NCBI GenBank assembly: GCA_000403945.1
Contig: APFI01000033.1
Span: forward strand, 1-6,706
Direction of reading: 5' to 3'
Source of the DNA: Desulfovibrio sp. Dsv1
GTDB taxonomy: Bacteria > Desulfobacterota > Desulfovibrionia > Desulfovibrionales > Desulfovibrionaceae
DNA: 6,706 nucleotides
Program-made: the position numbers and the translations under genes
Shown: piece by piece, positions 5,790 through 6,706 of the stretch
Position numbering within the stretch: the first letter of the stretch is position 1
Layout: each line of letters starts with the position of its first letter
Notes under the pieces: generated by a model
Databases searched by the model: none
Seen by the model: only the letters and a program-made list of their open reading frames with translations
What the model was told of the DNA's origin: nothing

Positions 5790-6464
5790 ATGCTGGATAC
5801 GGTCTTTTTCAGCCATGATCTGCTGCCCGCCCTGAACAGAGGACTGCGGGTCTCCCTCGCCCTGATCATCCCCGCCGGCAGTCTGGGTTTTGTGGGCGGT
5901 GTGCTCATCGGCTGTATGCGCGCCTTCGGGCCGCGTTGGCTGCGCCGCCTGGGCGACTGGTACACCGCCCTGCTGCGCGGCGTGCCCCTAGCCGTGCAGC
6001 TGATGATGATCTACTACGCCCTGCCCAAGCTGGGCATCTATTTTGCGCCCTACGGCGCGGCCCTGACTTCCTTCATTCTCTGCACGGCGGCCTATCAGTC
6101 CGAATACGTGCGCGGAGCGCTGCTTTCCATCCGCCAGGGCCAGATCAGCGCGGCCCAAGCCCTGGGTTTCAACACTTGGCAGACCGTGGTCTGGATCGTG
6201 GTGCCCCAAGCCGCCCGGCGAGCCCTGCCCGGTTGCGGCAATGAAATCATCTATCTGATCAAATACAGCTCGCTGGCCTATCTGGTCACCTGCATGGAAC
6301 TGATGGGCGAGGGCAAAGTGGTGGCATCGGATACCTTCCGCTTCACCGAGGTGTTCCTCACTGTGGGAGCCTATTACCTGATCATGGTCACCTTGGCGAC
6401 TTGGCTGCTGCGCTGGCTGGAACGGCGCTTTCACGTACCGGGCTTCGGCTTCAGCGCGCGATAA
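5790..6464 (+). CDS. Amino-acid ABC importer permease 2 (HisM/GlnP family)
   Basis: This is the second membrane subunit of the importer, expected to pair with permease 1 as a heterodimer. The 224 residues contain hydrophobic segments at about 20-43, 56-78, 88-104, 151-170 and 187-207. Family motifs are LLRGVPLAVQLM (61-72), AYQSEYVRGA (101-110), and the EAA loop GALLSIRQGQISAAQALG (109-126) through VPQA (138-141). GNEIIYLIKYSSLAYL (150-165) follows, the segment where related permeases read 'NE-x-I-x-L-K-x-[ST]-S-L'. The ATG follows the ATPase stop by 16 bases, with GGGAA seven bases before it. The protein has the same layout as permease 1 (for example AYQS and HVPG in both), so the pair probably arose from an old duplication. 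It is the last gene before the terminator. No damage is visible. Confidence 0.94.
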   Translation: MLDTVFFSHDLLPALNRGLRVSLALIIPAGSLGFVGGVLIGCMRAFGPRWLRRLGDWYTALLRGVPLAVQLMMIYYALPKLGIYFAPYGAALTSFILCTAAYQSEYVRGALLSIRQGQISAAQALGFNTWQTVVWIVVPQAARRALPGCGNEIIYLIKYSSLAYLVTCMELMGEGKVVASDTFRFTEVFLTVGAYYLIMVTLATWLLRWLERRFHVPGFGFSAR

Positions 6465-6471
6465 TAACTAT

Positions 6472-6494
6472 CTCCCGGCAAAGCCGGGGGTTTT
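6472..6494 (+). terminator. Rho-independent terminator of the importer operon
   Basis: CTCCCGGC (6472-6479) pairs with GCCGGGGG (6483-6490), eight pairs including one G-U, around an AAA loop, followed directly by TTTT (6491-6494). It lies eight bases after the stop of permease 2, on the correct strand to end the operon. Confidence 0.88.
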
Positions 6495-6568
6495 CATATG
6501 CGTCTATATGGCTCTCTTGCCAGCTGCGCCCTGGCTAGGCGCGATTTGATCTGGCATCCGCATTCTGC
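6495..6568. other. Short spacer without recognisable content
   Basis: Between the operon terminator and the last recognisable TnpA codon I see no gene, promoter or repeat. It may include the lost end of the IS200-type element. Confidence 0.4.
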
Positions 6569-6706
6569 TACTTGCGGCCCGTAAACGGGCTTCCAGGGTA
6601 TGGACGAGAGCACTTGGTCTCCCGGTTTGTCCTGATCCAGCTGGTGTTTTATGTATCCTTGGATTTTTGTCTTCTTCTTGCCCACTGTATCCACCTAGTC
6701 CCCACG
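6569..6706 (-). pseudogene. IS200/IS605-type TnpA transposase, C-terminal remnant
   Basis: The minus strand, entering from the window edge, reads RGD, stop, VDTVGKKKTKIQGYIKHQLD, then QDKPGDQ and KPVYGPQV. This matches the end of IS200-type TnpA (HUH, Y1 transposase), which as I recall typically runs RGYYVDTVG, then EYIKxQLEED, DQ and DPFTGEPV. TnpA makes single-strand cuts using a tyrosine in the helix 'Y-I-x-x-Q', where the Gln helps bind the metal. Both residues survive here (Tyr codon 6653-6655, Gln codon 6641-6643). However the two preceding tyrosines of RGYY have become GAC and a TAG stop at 6695-6697, so the protein cannot be full length. Downstream of about 6569 the frame stays open to 6494 but no longer resembles TnpA. 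The N-terminal HUH part would lie outside the window. No TnpB is seen here. Confidence 0.75.

Noticed and set aside
6577..6590. GCCCG-TAAA-CGGGC hairpin as an IS200-type end structure
   Set aside because: It falls within the codons still resembling TnpA (KPVYGP), and known end hairpins lie outside the gene, so it is probably coincidental.
1..6706. CRISPR arrays, tRNA/rRNA genes, toxin-antitoxin pairs or phage genes
   Set aside because: No regularly spaced repeats, cloverleaf-like sequences or matching protein motifs were seen on either strand.

Overview
The window is about 6.7 kb of GC-rich bacterial DNA. It carries six intact protein genes, one heavily decayed gene, and a transposase remnant at each edge. 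GC content, codon use and the gene families (FabZ, a large WbaP-type sugar-1-phosphate transferase, a HisQ/GlnP-type amino-acid transporter) fit a Gram-negative bacterium. My best guess is a Desulfovibrio-like member of the Desulfovibrionota. That placement is inference from general resemblance, not a search result.

Left part (1-1680, + strand). The first ~260 bases are the frameshifted C-terminal end of an ISXO2/IS1595-type transposase, followed by a stretch that looks like the element's right end. Next is an intact fabZ (343-810), then, one base after its stop, a family-4 glycosyltransferase pseudogene (812 to ~1680). The pseudogene can be read only by switching frame seven times and passing in-frame stops, and a middle segment is missing.

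Middle (1685-3085, - strand). An intact wbaP-like gene for a polyprenyl-phosphate sugar-1-phosphate transferase converges on the pseudogene with no gap. No intact glycosyltransferase, flippase or polymerase accompanies it here, so within this window the priming enzyme has lost its likely former partner.

Right part (3398-6464, + strand). A complete polar amino-acid ABC importer operon follows: periplasmic binding protein, permease, ATPase, second permease, closed by a clear rho-independent terminator (6472-6494). A divergent intergenic region of about 310 bp upstream holds a candidate promoter and possible leader hairpins. A very stable 19-bp stem-loop separates the binding-protein gene from the permease gene, the usual place for an element that keeps binding-protein mRNA in excess. 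Beyond the terminator, the minus strand holds the C-terminal end of an IS200/IS605-type TnpA transposase with a nonsense codon.

How it fits together: the importer is a self-contained transcription unit, while the polysaccharide/lipid side shows erosion, with insertion-sequence debris at both borders. I found no evidence for a new defence, CRISPR, toxin-antitoxin or other undescribed system. The most informative observations are the decayed glycosyltransferase, the two transposase relics and the intercistronic stem-loop.
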